Of a DNA stretch of 64,000 nucleotides, positions 33,123 to 45,484 are shown one piece after another. This DNA is from Cristatella mucedo (Eukaryota; Bryozoa; Phylactolaemata; Cristatellidae). Where the stretch lies: assembly GCA_009760855.2 (NCBI GenBank), contig WPIO01000118.1, forward strand, positions 1 to 64,000. Reading direction: 5' to 3'. The notes under the pieces are model-generated. The model was not told the DNA's origin and did no database searches. It saw only the letters and a list, made by a program, of their open reading frames with translations. How positions within the stretch are numbered: the stretch's first letter is position 1; every line of letters starts with the position of its first letter. Both the position numbers and the translations under genes were made by a program.

Positions 33123-33320
33123 ACGCTGCAGAAAGCAGCAAGCCAGTACAAAGCGAGAAGTGGTCGGAAATTCAGGTCTTGCACATATCGGACTGTGGCA
33201 ATAAGTCAGTGGCTTTGTGGCGATTGTCGGGCGCGCGGCGGAAAGAAGCGGGGCATGTGGCCCACACACTTGGGCGGGCTCAGTAACCAGCGATGGTCTA
33301 GCGGAACTTCCGGTACAATA

Positions 33321-33344
33321 ATGTCGATATGCCATCATGGCTGA
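33321..33344 (+). promoter_or_regulatory. Short uORF overlapping the FEZ start codon
   Basis: ATG at 33321 opens a seven-codon frame (MSICHHG) whose TGA ends at 33344, overlapping the FEZ ATG at 33337 in another frame. If the mRNA leader includes it, it could reduce FEZ initiation. The FEZ ATG context (CATCATGG) has G at +4. Confidence 0.4.
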
Positions 33345-33650
33345 GCTGGTAGTCGGAGCGCCTATTGCTTCTCACGACGGTGACGAGTGGACAGATTCTA
33401 GCTGCTCGCATCATGTTGATTTCAATGCAGCTTCTAAAGCAACCGGGTCTTGTGACTCATGTGAGAGCGATCCGAAAGATGTTCACAACCTTGAAGCTTT
33501 TAGCGAGCTCGGCCTGTCGGGATCGCTGGAGGACCTAGTCAACACCTTCGACAAAAAGCTGTGCGAATGCTTCGGGAATTATTCAGAAAATGTAGAAACA
33601 TACGCGCCATCGCAGGCAAGAACCCACGAGGAGCTTTTAGATGACTGTGG
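33337..33650 (+). CDS. FEZ: FEZ/UNC-76 family protein, exon 1 (start)
   Basis: First coding exon of a FEZ (fasciculation and elongation protein zeta, UNC-76) gene. These are adaptors that link cargo to kinesin-1 and support axon growth and fasciculation. The ATG at 33337 is chosen because the frame opens there with an acidic N-terminus typical of the family. Residues ~70-86 (GSLEDLVNTFDKKLCEC) match the conserved FEZ block SMEDLVNEFDEKL, followed by FGNY. Donor GG|GTGAGT leaves phase 2. Confidence 0.85.
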
Positions 33651-33835
33651 GTGAGTACGACCCCTACGCCGCGTGCTTGCTAGAGCTGGCTGCGACAATT
33701 TCGTCTGCTTGGCCCACGGACGGGCTGAGAGCTGCTGCTTCCTAACTTTCTGCGACCTGAGTGAATCATAGCCATGAGCTCCAGATGGATATTGCATGAA
33801 AATCTCTTGCTTTCTTTCTACTCTTTGCTTACCAG

Positions 33836-33944
33836 AACTTGGTGGACTCTAACTGGAAATTACGGCACCGCTCTGCCAATAGACTGGTCGAAATGCTACA
33901 CTCGCGATCTACACACTAAGGCATTGCATCTGAGCGAAAATCAG
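33836..33944 (+). CDS. FEZ: FEZ exon 2
   Basis: Acceptor TTTGCTTACCAG after a 185-bp intron. Base one completes a Gly codon, and 36 codons follow to donor CAG|GTGTGT in phase 0. The text WWTLTGNYGTALPIDW corresponds to the FEZ block VWDALTDNYIPSL..DW. The two conserved Asp/Asn positions of that block are changed here, but order and spacing to exon 1 agree with the family. Confidence 0.8.
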
Positions 33945-36088
33945 GTGTGTCTTCACGTCTGACACAGTTCATTCGCTTTTGTGTTCCGGTTGTCGTCAGC
34001 GATGTCATCCGGCTCTGTGTGGCGTACAAGCGACCAAAATCGATATCTCGAGCAGCACCTGAAACATGAGCGGGTCAGGCGACTGCCATTCGCAGCCCTC
34101 TACGGGTTGCTATATGGTTCTCTGTAAGAAGCAATTATGACGTAGGCGTTTGCAGTCAAAATGCAGCCGTTTACTCGCCGAGGTCGATGCCGACGATTTT
34201 AGAGCTCTTTAAATCTGTTGGTCCCTTGAGGATATCAATTTTCTTTGGAGTTAATGCCTTCTATGCCCATTGTCCCGTGACCTCGGCTAGGCTGCATGCA
34301 TTCGGCCGCTGGCTGTTGAGGGGTTGACCTTTGGATGGGTATCGATCAGCCCAGCAGATACTGCCGCCTGCTATCACCGGCTTCGCTAATGCCGTGCTGT
34401 TGCTGCACCATGCATGCTGTGCCGAAAAGTGGGTGGGTGTGGAAAATGGGCACCTGAGTGCTAAGCTCTTTTGTGGGATATAGTAGAATTGACAACATCT
34501 CTTTGATGTGATACGGTGACCTGTGGACTGTTACAGATGCATCATCTGAAATGTGGTGCTATGAGGGTATGATAATTGTGTCTACAATTCTTGTACTGTT
34601 GTGCTAGATTTGCAATGTACTAGACGTCGGTTGATATCGGAGTGTGGTTTTCTTTTTTTGCTGATTTCATTTGTCAAACAAAACATGTTTGGTTCTTTTG
34701 TTTTACAAATAGCAAGCCATTTCATGAGTACATGGCTGTCTACAGGGGGGAGAGGCAGCACGTATGCAAGAAGCAGACCTACAATGTGCCTGCAGCCAGC
34801 AAGTCTCAATGAGCTGCTGCAGAAATTGAAATCGAGCCACATGGCGCCTAGCTTGCCATCCGCTTCGACTATCTGCCGATGTTCGTGTGCTGCAATATGT
34901 GTTTGCTTGCATGTCTGTGCAGTTGGGCTGTGTGCAATTTCTTGCAAGTTACCAAAAGTAGCTTAGAAAGAGAAGGCATATGGCAACCAGTTGTCGCAAG
35001 CAGAGGCTGCTTCTAGCCAATCTGTCATTGGCACGTTTGCTTACGCTGTTTGTCGTTGTTCAAGTTCTTGCTATTGTGTACATCGTCTGCACCATACTCG
35101 GCTCGCGTTATAAGCTGCCGCACGTTTGGTTTCGGCTTACCTGAGTCTGGTCAGAAAGGCTGTTTCCTCATCGGTGTCGTTCTTCCTACTTCTCCAATCT
35201 TTTTCAGCTGCTTAATCTGCGTCAAGCATGTGTACACCATATGCGATCGTGTGGAATCCGGTTTATTTGGCAGCGCTGAAAGTGAATTGCAGCGTCCACG
35301 CACACATACGTGCTCAAGGTTATGGAGAACCAGCTGGCTATGGCCAGTTTGCACTTGCCGCAATAGCTAGCCGTGGTGCTGGTCAGAGCCCAGATGCAGG
35401 AATGCGTTACTTTTCTATCTATCTATCAGTTGGCCTCATCTGGTCACTGCTTTCATCTTGCTGTTGTTGCTCGCTCAGTGTTCTTAACTTACTCTTGATA
35501 GCACTGCAATTAAAAAAAAAGAATTCTTATCGGTTGCCCGGTGGGTGTGCTCAGTGCACAGTTTCCAAGGCTAGCTCTCAGCTTTCATTCCTTGCTTGGC
35601 TAGCACTCAGCACCCGGCTTGCATTCACGCTTGCACCGTCCACTAAATTAGAAAATCCACCGTCCAAAAGATGGTGGCAGGTTTCAAGCAGCAAGCTGAG
35701 TAGACTACAGTTTGCCATTGTGTCTCAATCTTTGCTCTTACCAGTGTATCTAGTGCACGGCTATTCGATGTTGATCCATCCTTGCGCTCTGTTTTTGCAC
35801 TACAGCCATGCTGTGTTATTGCCTAACTGCCAGCTGCGCTTGACATTGCATTACCCACCTCTCCTGTTTTTTGTCTCTCGGCTCATTGTAGTTACCAACT
35901 AATGTCAGATTGGCCATCGTCCACCCTTTCTCGGTGCAATCGACTGCATGTGAAGTTGTTGCCGAGTAACAAATCTCACTGCTTAGCTATGCTTTGTTCA
36001 TGTCCTTTTTTCATAGCCTCCAAGTATAGCTGATGCATGCTGTGGGTCACAACTGAGTGTACTTGAACTGAACGTGTAATGTGTTTAG
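33945..36088. other. FEZ intron 2
   Basis: No repeat family recognised. A 224-codon hydrophobic frame at 35228-35902 has no domain, no splice borders and low-complexity Cys/Leu runs, so I treat it as chance. Confidence 0.6.
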
Positions 36089-36238
36089 GCAGACCCTGTC
36101 AACCTAGATGTTTCTGACGATGAGGAACTGACACAAGCATTTGATGTTCACGCCATCGTAACTTCGAAGGTGTGCGCAGCAGAGGAAGATGTGCAGACCG
36201 CAGATCAAGTTATCAACGAGATCGATACGATGCTTCGG
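36089..36238 (+). CDS. FEZ: FEZ exon 3
   Basis: Acceptor GTGTTTAG, donor CGG|GTAAGC, 50 codons in phase 0 on both sides. The segment begins ADPVNLDVSDDEELTQAF and ends TADQVINEIDTMLR, matching the conserved FEZ LTADQVIEEIEEMMQ helix that precedes the acidic stretch in vertebrate FEZ1/2. Acidic composition is as expected for this region. Confidence 0.88.
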
Positions 36239-36711
36239 GTAAGCATGGTTGGTTGATGATCACTTCATTTCTACCTCCTGCTAATGAGACAAGCCCGAGC
36301 CACCGGGCACATGTGGGCATGCAGCCACCCGCTGTGGCCACGACCCAGAAGTGCTAAAAACAATAGTTTCACCCAAGCTGCATTACTTGATTTGATCTTA
36401 TGTTGGTAAAAAGTGTATTCAATGCCAAAGCAGGCAGCCCATCACTACAGTCGCTGCTACAGATATGTACAAGGAACTTTCAATCTTCTGTAAGTCTTGC
36501 CGAGGTGTGCTGCTGATAAGATTCGCTATGCAGCACGGCTATCTTTAGAGTAACATCAGTCGATCCTCCAGTTCTTTATCGGCATCTTAGCTTGGAATCG
36601 ACAACGTTTGAGTGTGGAACGTGTGCCCTAACTTGAAACACAGCCGTGTTCTACTTTCTACATTCACTATTGGGTCTTTGCCCAGCAGTAAATTGCTCAC
36701 ACTTTAAGAAC

Positions 36712-36782
36712 CAGGTCGTGGGTGCTAGCCCTTTAGCTGTCACCGCAGTTGCTGTAAAATGAGGCTGTTAGATCAGCTTAAA
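36712..36782 (+). mobile_element. SINE1 fragment
   Basis: CCAGGTCGTGGGTGCTAGCCC (damaged B box), then a shortened body with most of the centre deleted, and end GAGGCTGTTAGATCAGCT. Confidence 0.65.
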
Positions 36783-37009
36783 CATACTTCTTGTTTGTTT
36801 GTTTTTTAGCGCTGTATGTGCTATCCAGCCTTCTGCAAGCGACTCCAGTTGATCCTACGTAGCCAGTCACAATATAAATGTTATTTGGCTGAACTAGTTG
36901 TTTCAAGGGTGATGCAGAAAATTGTGGTGGCTTTCTTAGTTGGTGGTATCAACATTATAACTTTGTCTAACTTGTTAGTGCCAACCAATCTAACTTTGTA
37001 GTACTTGGT

Positions 37010-37176
37010 GAGTCGTAATGGCTCACTAGGTAAGGCGGTTGCTTTTCACGACCTCGGTCCCGAGGTCGTGGGTTCTAATCCTGTGGTGGGCGATCCTTCA
37101 TCGCCACTGCAAGCGGTGGTGATAGCCGTAAAGGCTCTTCCGCAGCTATGCAAAAAGAGGCTGTTAAATCAGCTAT
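37010..37176 (+). mobile_element. SINE1 copy, near full length
   Basis: GTGAGTCGTAATGGCTCACTA head, perfect CACGACCTCGG/CCGAGGTCGTG stem with a two-base loop, B box GGTTCTAATCC, body CAAGCGGTGGTGATAGCCG and end block GAGGCTGTTAAATCAGCT. Confidence 0.88.
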
Positions 37177-39466
37177 ATATTTTTTATTTTGCTCCTGCAT
37201 TATACACTGGTTAAACCTTTCTTGCCTGTCATTAATCTAGCACCTGCCCCCCCCCCCCCCCCCCGTTTGAGGCCAGCCACTTAGCAGTTGTGAGTGGAGT
37301 GACTGGAATGAATGATGGAGATGATGGAGACACAATCGTAAGAGCCTAATCTGACCGAGACTGAATTGGTCAGTCTTACAGCACGACTAGCAGACAGGCT
37401 AGGCAAGCGTTGTAGGCATTTTTGACCTGTTGATTCTAACTCGGCATAATTTAGAAAATAACCTAGCTAACCCCGGCCGAGGTAGTAGCAGTCGGGTAGC
37501 TATGATTGATTAAGGCTGCAAACAATCCTTCTCCGAAGGAGCAGCAACTCAGCCGACCACAGCTATGATGTGGTTGCTTGGCCTGCAATTCCATGGCAGC
37601 ATTTGACTATGCCGATGCCGATGCTGACCTTTGGTTGAAATCGTGTGTAGAACACTTGGCTTACATAACTGAGGTCGATATGGAGAGCATTCATCACTTT
37701 GCTAGTTTTATTAAATATGCACTGGGAACTGAGGTCAGCAAGATCTGGTGCTTCTTCGACCACCCTTCAGCCATGCTATGATTGGCTGCCTTTGACAAAC
37801 CCCAAGGTCTGGCCCTCTTCTTGGCATAATCCTGGCTAAGCCCGTGGTTGTCATCATTAGTGGTTGTCATCATTAGAGGTGTATCCAAGATTTAGCTTAG
37901 GAGGGGCCAAACTAACCTTGATTATGTCGAGGGCAGCCATCTTTAGAGGACTGAAAGGACATGTGGGAAAGTAAGCCACCCCTAATGCCTCTTTAAATGT
38001 GTTCAATGCATGGGGCCAGGGTCCCCCTCCGTCATACACTTGCCTGTATGCTTACCATCGAAAGCTGTTTGTTGCGACTTGAGGCTTCGAATTGTGAGGA
38101 GCACTGGTGGTGGTAAGCAAAATCTCATCTGTTTTCGAAGTGGTCATGGTTTTAGTGTCCAGCTGACTAAGCATTTTCTTAATGAGCTTGGTGCACAGCA
38201 AGCAGATGATTTGGATGCTGCCATAAAAAACTTGTACGGCTTAAAGCGATCTCACGCTGTTATGGTTTATGGCTTGACCTTTTTTTGGGAGCAATTTCCA
38301 TATGTTAGAGGCAACGTAGCCGATAAGCTTAGTGGTTCAGTCTGGGAAACGTATGCTGCTGTCGTGATTCAACAATGTTAGAAGGGCAGCAACATGTTAA
38401 CCGTGGGTTCTGACTCGTAATTGATTGGCTGATGCATGAGATAGATGCACAAGGCTGGACTATGACTTGATTGTGATATCGTTCCTGCATGTGGCATGTG
38501 ATTCACCTGCCTCATTAGTGATAGTTCGATTGTGAAACCTGTCAGATTAAGAAGTGCTTAAGGTTATAAGCAGTTCCTTAGTTTAATTATTGGGAACAAC
38601 ATACATATGTAACAATCGGTGGCTTATACCTATGAACTTGAAATTTGCTGTCGTGCTCTGCTACCGTCGGCATACCTATGTGTTGAATGCTGCACCTGCC
38701 ACTCGTTAGCCTGGCATCGATGTGCTCGCTCTGCCAGCATCGGTTGCACGTCTGCAAGGATTAACATCTGCTATGTGTCCTATTTCTATGGTAAAGTTCT
38801 TTCATACAGGGGCCTCTACATTTTGTTCGTATCACTAATGCTCGATCGTGGGCTGATGAACGGCTATCTAAGCTAATCGCTTACTAGCTCATTGTTTGCC
38901 ATGTCAGTTGTGCTTCTCAATGCCGTATTGCATAAATCGCATAGTTGAATGCCATGCCTTGGTATTGGCAGCAGCATGTTTGGTCATGCTATTGCGAGTC
39001 ATCCATAACAAAGAAGTGCATCCTAATGAGGCCTCTGGCTTGCATCTTAGTACGATATCCTACCGAGCTTTTGTTTGGCTAGAAATGTGCTCATCTGTTT
39101 TCCATTAAAAAAGTTTTAGCTATGCTATACATTTGTGGCGGCTGTTAAACCCCCAGTGAAACAGACATATGTTGCATTGAAAGTTGATTATTTAATGTAA
39201 TGCCTCTATCAGTAGCTCGACTAAAGTGTAAAAGTAGGTGGCTGTTGTACTATTTATGTATTCAAAACCTGAAATATGGCTATTACTACTTGTTTAAATG
39301 CCAGTGATGTGCGTCTCTTGCAAAAAAACAGGAGACTGAAAATAGAGAGTGATTGAGGAAGGAAACAACACCAAACTAAAGGGAAACTGTAGGGCTGACC
39401 TAACTTTGTACAGATACACCCAGCTTGTCAAAGTAGTCTAATAATGGTGTTTTGACTTTCTTGCAG

Positions 39467-39599
39467 ATGCAGGAATCAGTCCAGACTGCCACTACCGACG
39501 ATGGATACATGACTGGATGCGACTTAATATCATCCGCCTGTTCAGATAATTTGCACTTTCGTGAAGGCAATTCAGTTCTACAGATAATAGACAGTGATG
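39467..39599 (+). CDS. FEZ: FEZ exon 4
   Basis: Acceptor TTGACTTTCTTGCAG is excellent, and donor GATG|GTGAGC leaves phase 1. The exon opens MQESVQTATTDDGYM, at the place where vertebrate FEZ has MQALTQTF. The rest (CSDNLHFREGNSVLQIIDSD) is not conserved. Position, strand and entry phase fit exon 3; the identification is by context more than by similarity. Confidence 0.65.
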
Positions 39600-41450
39600 G
39601 TGAGCGAGTCAAGCGTATCGTGTATCTGCACCGTCGTTGATGCCTTCATCCTCTCTATAATGGGCCACATTGCACGGCTGGCTGCCTAGCTGCTGCTGTG
39701 AACTGAAGGCCATGCTTAGTACTTGTCTTACCGATGCCGTCCTGCACTGACTGAGGTTGAGCTGGATCTACGCATAACTTTTTTTCTTTTGGAAATGACG
39801 TCTAATTCTTTTGTGTTCAAAAACTAGGCTGCCACATGCTGTGGTAAAATGATCTCCATTATCGTCATCGGGATGACAAGAGACAGATGTTCCTTATCGT
39901 GCTGTCATTATTTTAATCCCTAACAAAAACGTCGATTCTGTCGTGCTGACCAAGCAGTTGTCTTCCTCGAGTCTCCGTGGCATTTACACAGATATACCGT
40001 GTGTATTGGCTCACGTGTATGTATACATGCTTGTACACATCTGACCAGTGCAAAATCGTGGGAAAGCGATGCGTTTAAATTCCTATCTGCCGAGTGAATA
40101 ACAAACTGTAGATTGCTGGAAGAGCTTTCCATCAAAGGTTGTTTGCTGATCTACTTCTGCTGTGCACGTCCTAGAATAATAGCTGACAGGTAAAACTGAA
40201 ACTAGTGGGCTTGGTTAGTTAATCCAGCAGCAATAGACCACCGTCGGAGGACTCCCTCTTGGTACTAAGCACCTGTGCTCGGACTCCTTGCTGCACGCAT
40301 ATGTTTGCTCATGTCCACACAGTCTGTCATCGATAGCCATTCCCAGATGTAAGCTACAATGCAATGTTTTTTCCATAGCTATGACTGCTCATCCCGGTAA
40401 GTAGCTGCCGTGTCTGTGGCCTGTGTCGTCTGCTTGGCAGTCTTGTTGCCTTTGCACCCAACATGGCATGCATTGAAGGCATGGTCGAGACAATGGTAAC
40501 GGGACTAAAGTGCTGCCTTGTACGTTTGTATTGGCTAGTTGCAGGCTATCAGCTGCAAGCCTAGGCAGTCTGAGGCCACAATGTTTGAGTGTGTGTCCTT
40601 GCTGTGCGAAGCATACGTGTGCAAGCACCTGCTTAACCTGCTAATGCTGCTTGACTGCCACTGCACAAATGTCTGTATGAGCCTTTCCTCATATGCACAT
40701 CCGTTCGTTCGGGATTGTTGCGAATCGGACATCATCTCGTACATGCTCTCGCAAGCAGGCGTACGCACTATATGCTTTCGTTGATGTGTAAGCTGCATTG
40801 TCCGGTTGTTTGCTTCATGTGGTAGATACTCTGTTACATTGATACCCTCATTTGCCAAGTTTAGGGATATTAAAAAATGTGCACGTAATTTTACCTGGTC
40901 TCTGGGTATTTAATTTGTATCCTTCGATTTACCTACAGCCCTGTTCCAGAGTTGCCAGTGCTATTTGTGCTACTATTCTGTAAGAACCGAAGAGAGCGTC
41001 AGAACTGCCAGCCGGTGTGATACTCATTGGCCCAAATGTCTTGTGCACCTTATGCATGCAGTGCTATGGTAAAGACTTACCGAGTTGTTAGTACATGGTT
41101 TGGCACTGGTTCTGTAGATTTTGGCAAACTTCCTCAAGGCCATGCTGGTTATCAATGCTCTTGCTGACTCATAAGAAGCATGCTAGGAAAAGTAGAGTAC
41201 TGCAATCTTGGAGACACTGGGGAGATGACTTCCTGTCATGGCAGCATTTTTGGGGTGTTTTGCTATACACTGGCTTATAGGTTAACCGTTATTGTCAGCG
41301 ACTTCCCGTAGTCCCTTTGCTGTCTGTTTCTGCCTCTCATAACTAGCTCAGCTCCTGTTTTTGTGTCTTCGGCGCCCCTGTCTTTGTCGAATCTCTCTAG
41401 TCTCTCTCCTTGACCCTCCATCTCTGTCTCTGTCTCTCTCCCTGACCCTC

Positions 41451-41568
<118 letters not shown>

Positions 41569-43200
41569 CTCCTCCTCCTCCTCCCCCTCCATACCTTCCC
41601 CTCTCCCTCTCTTATCTTTTCTCTTCCTTCCCTCCCTCCCCTTCCTCAATCTTTTCCCTTCCCTGTCTCTCTCATCTATCTTCTGCAGACAGAATGTACC
41701 TTCTTGCTATTCATGCTGCTCAATTTACCTTTGGATTTACTACAGACATTTATGCTAGTCGTCACTGATGTTGGTTGCTGTGTTACAAGTACTTCATGTC
41801 TTCGTAAGCCCTTGTGGGTGTCTGCTCTCAAGTGAGTGCGTGTGTTCGGTAACAAGTGCGCACCAGTGGGTCCCCACCGATGCCTCAGTTTATCTTGCAG
41901 TAAATGGATGGCACGTTTGCTGTTAGCATAGCACTTTATTGCCCGTAACCTTTCTATGATGTGTGGTGTTGTTCAGTTCGTCCACACGTGTGCTGCTCTC
42001 ATGTGAGCTGTGCTTCTTGAACCGTTCGCTTTATCGTGCACTGTTGAGGACACACCTATTAAGCTGGGTATCTCTTCTGCCATGCAATGCAAACCAATAG
42101 TCCGACAGCGCCTGCTCATGCTCTGCAGTTGTCAAATGCGCGCAATCATACCTAAAAGAGTAGCATGAATTATGTTATCGACTAACCGCATTGCTGATTG
42201 TACATACGGTGCTAGTGGAGCTTGTACCACAGGTATTCACGGTAGCAGCCGAATGAAAGCGAGCGACAGGAGGCGCTTGCTTTGCTGCTTTCAAGGCAAG
42301 CAGCTCGGCGCCTCCTTACAGCTTCTTCGCCCGTCGAAGGAGCCGTTTCTCCCACTTGCTGAATACTTGTTGCAACTGATCCATTACAGCGATGTCGGGC
42401 TTGCCAGCTACCCGATCATCTCTGGGAGTAGTGCACACTTGCTCACGTCTGACGCTTCTTTAAGTTGCTCTGGCATTTCATTTACTCTGGCACCTCTCGG
42501 ATGCATGCAGTGCGATCAGTTCGAATCGCTCTCGGTCGATGCTGCTGCCTGGTTTGCTAGTGCTGCTGGTCTCTGCAAACTCGTACTTACTGGTGGCCGG
42601 CCGCACGATCCTCGTCCTATTGATTTTTCGTGGTGACGGCAGAGCCAGGCATGCTCTTACGGAGCTGCATTTGCAGCCTTTAAAACTCCCGAGTATTTGC
42701 ATTTCGAGTGCTTATACTTGTGTGTCCGTGCAGCTAAAGCCGTCCGAGTCTCAGATGTCTCTCCGGTTTGGCTGGCATGCCACCGATTGCCAGGTGCCGT
42801 GGCTTCTGCCTGGTTGTGACTATGAGTAGAGGGTTGTAGTGGGCTGGCTGTGAGTTTTTGGCACCGGTTGGACCATCCTCACTCGTTCTCATCTGACTGA
42901 ATGACTACGTCAGCATCTCCGCTGTCTTGCTTAGATGTGCGTGCAAACCGTGTAACTCGGAACTGACGATTGGAATAGACAGGGCACTTTTCTTCTGCTG
43001 CTGTGCATCCATCAGCCGCATTTGCTCGATGAAAGAATGGCCCCGCCTTATCACTTCTTTTGTGACCTGGCTTTTCTTCTCTGTGTTGCTTTTGTACGGA
43101 TCTTGCACATCGTTGTGGTACGTCTATGGAATCATCTGTGCCCTGGAGGTATACTGCTGCTCTCAATCACATGCAGCGTGTGCCACGTCGTGTATATGTG

Positions 43201-43203
<3 letters not shown>

Positions 43204-43268
<65 letters not shown>
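43204..43268. repeat. (GT)n microsatellite
   Basis: About 32 TG units. Confidence 0.97.
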
Positions 43269-43269
<1 letters not shown>

Positions 43270-43362
43270 ACACAATGTGTTTGTATGTGTGTTTATTTCT
43301 TTACCTCCCCTTCTTAATTATCTGTTCCTTTTGGGCTATGGCTGTCCGTTGCCTCTGTTACA

Positions 43363-43366
<4 letters not shown>

Positions 43367-43435
<69 letters not shown>
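43367..43435. repeat. (CT)n microsatellite
   Basis: About 34 CT units, 100 bp downstream of the GT array and just before a SINE2 copy. Confidence 0.97.
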
Positions 43436-43438
<3 letters not shown>

Positions 43439-43470
43439 TTGCTTTCCATATAGAACGCCACCATGCTGGT

Positions 43471-43620
43471 TTGGTCCATAAGGTGCTCGCCCCAACCGAA
43501 GTCAAGGTGAATGCATTTGATGACCGAGGTCGTGGGCTCGACCCCGTGGCTTATGTAAAGCACCTGAAAAGAGATTATGTTCTCTCAGGGTGCGATACAA
43601 ATGAATTATTATTTTTAGAA
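43471..43620 (+). mobile_element. SINE2 copy, tRNA-like head with LINE-A-like tail
   Basis: Head TGGTCCATAAGGTGCTCGCC, CCAACCGAAGTCAAGGTGAA, B-box-like GTCGTGGGCTCGACCCCGTG, then a tail GTTCTCTCAGGGTGCGATAC, ending ATTATTATTTTT. It lies directly upstream of a potential acceptor of FEZ exon 5. Confidence 0.82.
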
Positions 43621-43740
43621 TTGCTTTCTTACAGCATTCGAACGATTCGACTGGCCATCGTTTGGCGGCTGCTGATGCTGCTGTCGTTGTTCGGGAGTGC
43701 AGTCGTCGATCGCATAGCTATCGTTCCTTGACCCAGCCAG

Positions 43741-44039
43741 ACCGGCCATGTGACCGCTCGTTTCGTTATCCAGGGCTGAAACAGCTGAGCTGTCTGCAGC
43801 TCAACGAGCTGCTCGACTGCGTGCAGTCGGCCATCGAGGAACAGTCTGCAGCGCTCGTACGCGAGCTGGCCGTTAGGGACGACCTCGAGAACGAACTGGA
43901 CGTGAAGAATCGCTTCATCACCCTCTGCCATGCTGCAGCAAGGCACCAGAAGGAGACTGCAGCTGACCTGTCACCAGTGTCTGCTGAAAACAAGAGGAAG
44001 GGCGCGGCCGCATCATTGGCCCATGCTGCAGCTGCAGTG
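43741..44039 (+). CDS. FEZ: FEZ exon 5 (coiled-coil core)
   Basis: The most conserved FEZ part. FRYPGLKQLSCLQLNELLD corresponds to SYEGLRHMSGSELTELLD, followed by IEEQSAALVRELAVRDDLE and ELDVKNRFITL (family: FSEELVQQLARRDELE and EVKNSFITV). This is the coiled-coil region used for cargo and kinesin contacts. Start: acceptor CTTGACCCAGCCAG at 43740 keeps phase with exon 4 (G+AC = Asp). A stronger acceptor, TTGCTTTCTTACAG at 43634, adds 35 open codons but does not fit the exon 4 phase. Donor GTG|GTAGGT leaves phase 0. Confidence 0.87.
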
Positions 44040-45484
44040 GTAGGTCTCACACATCAGGCCATGTTCAATCGCTGTGAGTGTCGGGTTAATTTCTTCTCCA
44101 TCCTGCCCTCTGACCCTGACCCAAGTGTGCCTGTCGCCCGAGGCAAGTACGATTGCATCCAGACTGATGCCTCCTATTATGAAGATGGAGTGCATCGCAT
44201 GTACCGTAGGTTGGACGACGTTGGTTCTGCTGAGATTTACTGTTCATTTCGTTCCTAGTGTGTACTGATCATGACCGGAACCTGCTGCTTTTTCTACTTC
44301 CTCATCTTCGTAGTCCCGTCCCGTTCCGTGCGCATGCGTGCACCAATGCCCAGCCATTGCAGCAGTAGCAGATGCATCTGTTGTGTGAGGGTGCCAGTGC
44401 CTTGTGCTGGGTTGCTTTAAGCCCAATTCCTGGCATGATTCACACCCAGATGCTGTCATGCTCGTTGATGCTTAGGCAGTGGCCGTTCGGTGGCTTTCTC
44501 GGCCAGCTCTCTGTGAGATCGAGTAGTGGTAGCTTGAGTGAAGCAAAAGCAGCTATGGCATCCTCGGCTGTTGCATGCAGGCTAAAGCAATGATGATTAG
44601 CTCTATTTTTAATGCCAGGCTGGTGGTGAGCTTTACTAGAGCTCCTGCCTCACTCTTAGGAGCTTTCGGATTAGTGTGTGTGTGTGTGTGTGCGCGCATG
44701 TCCAGGTGTGCGCATGTGCAAGTGCATGTGCATGAAGGCATGCGTGTGTCGTGCTTCTGAGTGCAGGCATGATTTTCTGTTTTTCTGTTCTGTTTTATCA
44801 TGCGAGCTGCAGAGTCGTTAGTCTCTTTGCATTAATATTCGTTCGGTACCGGGTCTATTGATTTGGCCTGCTTTTCAAGCAGGGTGATACTTAAACAGTA
44901 AGTACGACTGAACTTTTGTCTGTGACATGAGCGATGCCCTTTGCAGCTCGCGAGATCTGCTCTCTATCACGTGACTATGATGCCTCTCGAGCGCACGCCG
45001 ACTCACGATATCGAAGCATCGCTCAGCGTCGTCGATTGGTTGGCAGCCGGTGTGTCGGACTTGTCCTCGATCGCGATGACGCACCTCTAACTTTTCCTTC
45101 GCTCTTCATATTGCTCAGCCCATGCCATGCAGTATGCCTGTGTGGAAAAATGTGCCGCTGCCGCCGGTCGAGCTCAGCTCCTTTTGTGGGCAGTGAACTT
45201 GGGCACGGCACCTCTCACGCACTCCTGGAAGCGACCACTCTAAAATATGAGTTGATCTCAGTTCCTCCTCCGCCACCGCTCCATCTTCCATTGTGTTGCG
45301 TAGGCAATTTACCCGTGGGGGGGCAGGTGAGGGATGTTGGAAAGAAAACCACATGATCGTTGGGGGGTCATAAATAGATCTGCAGACGTGCGCTGCCAAT
45401 ATTTTTTTGGAGCCTGCGCAGTGGCGCACTGAGAGTGCCCCCCCTCTGCCGCTTGTGCCTCCAGCTGTCCACCTCTGGTTGCAG
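44040..45484. other. FEZ intron 5
   Basis: No repeat family recognised. Vertebrate FEZ proteins have a further block (KRFSMEGISNILQ-like) here; I found no convincing exon for it. An open stretch after CCCTTTGCAG at 44946 is the only candidate and does not resemble it. Confidence 0.5.

Larger units (their letters stand above)
36239..39466. other. FEZ intron 3
   Basis: Holds two SINE1 copies and a poly-C run at 37247-37264. A 123-codon frame at 38010-38381 (FLNELGAQQADDLDAAIKNL...) looks partly coding, but lacks a fit to FEZ and clear splice borders. Nothing else assigned. Confidence 0.6.

Noticed and set aside
35228-35902. 224-codon plus-strand ORF in FEZ intron 2
   Set aside because: Hydrophobic and Cys/Ser/Leu runs, no domain, AT-rich third positions, no splice borders, and it lies wholly inside an intron.
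38010-38381. 123-codon ORF in FEZ intron 3
   Set aside because: Some coding-like text, but no recognised domain, no splice borders and no fit to the FEZ alignment.
42172-42636. 154-codon ORF as an extra FEZ exon
   Set aside because: A phase-compatible acceptor exists (ACCACAG at 42232), but there is no plausible donor and no FEZ similarity; exon 4 to 5 can be joined without it.
44947-45356. Possible FEZ exon between exons 5 and 6
   Set aside because: Good acceptor at 44946, but the translation does not resemble the expected FEZ block and no convincing donor follows.
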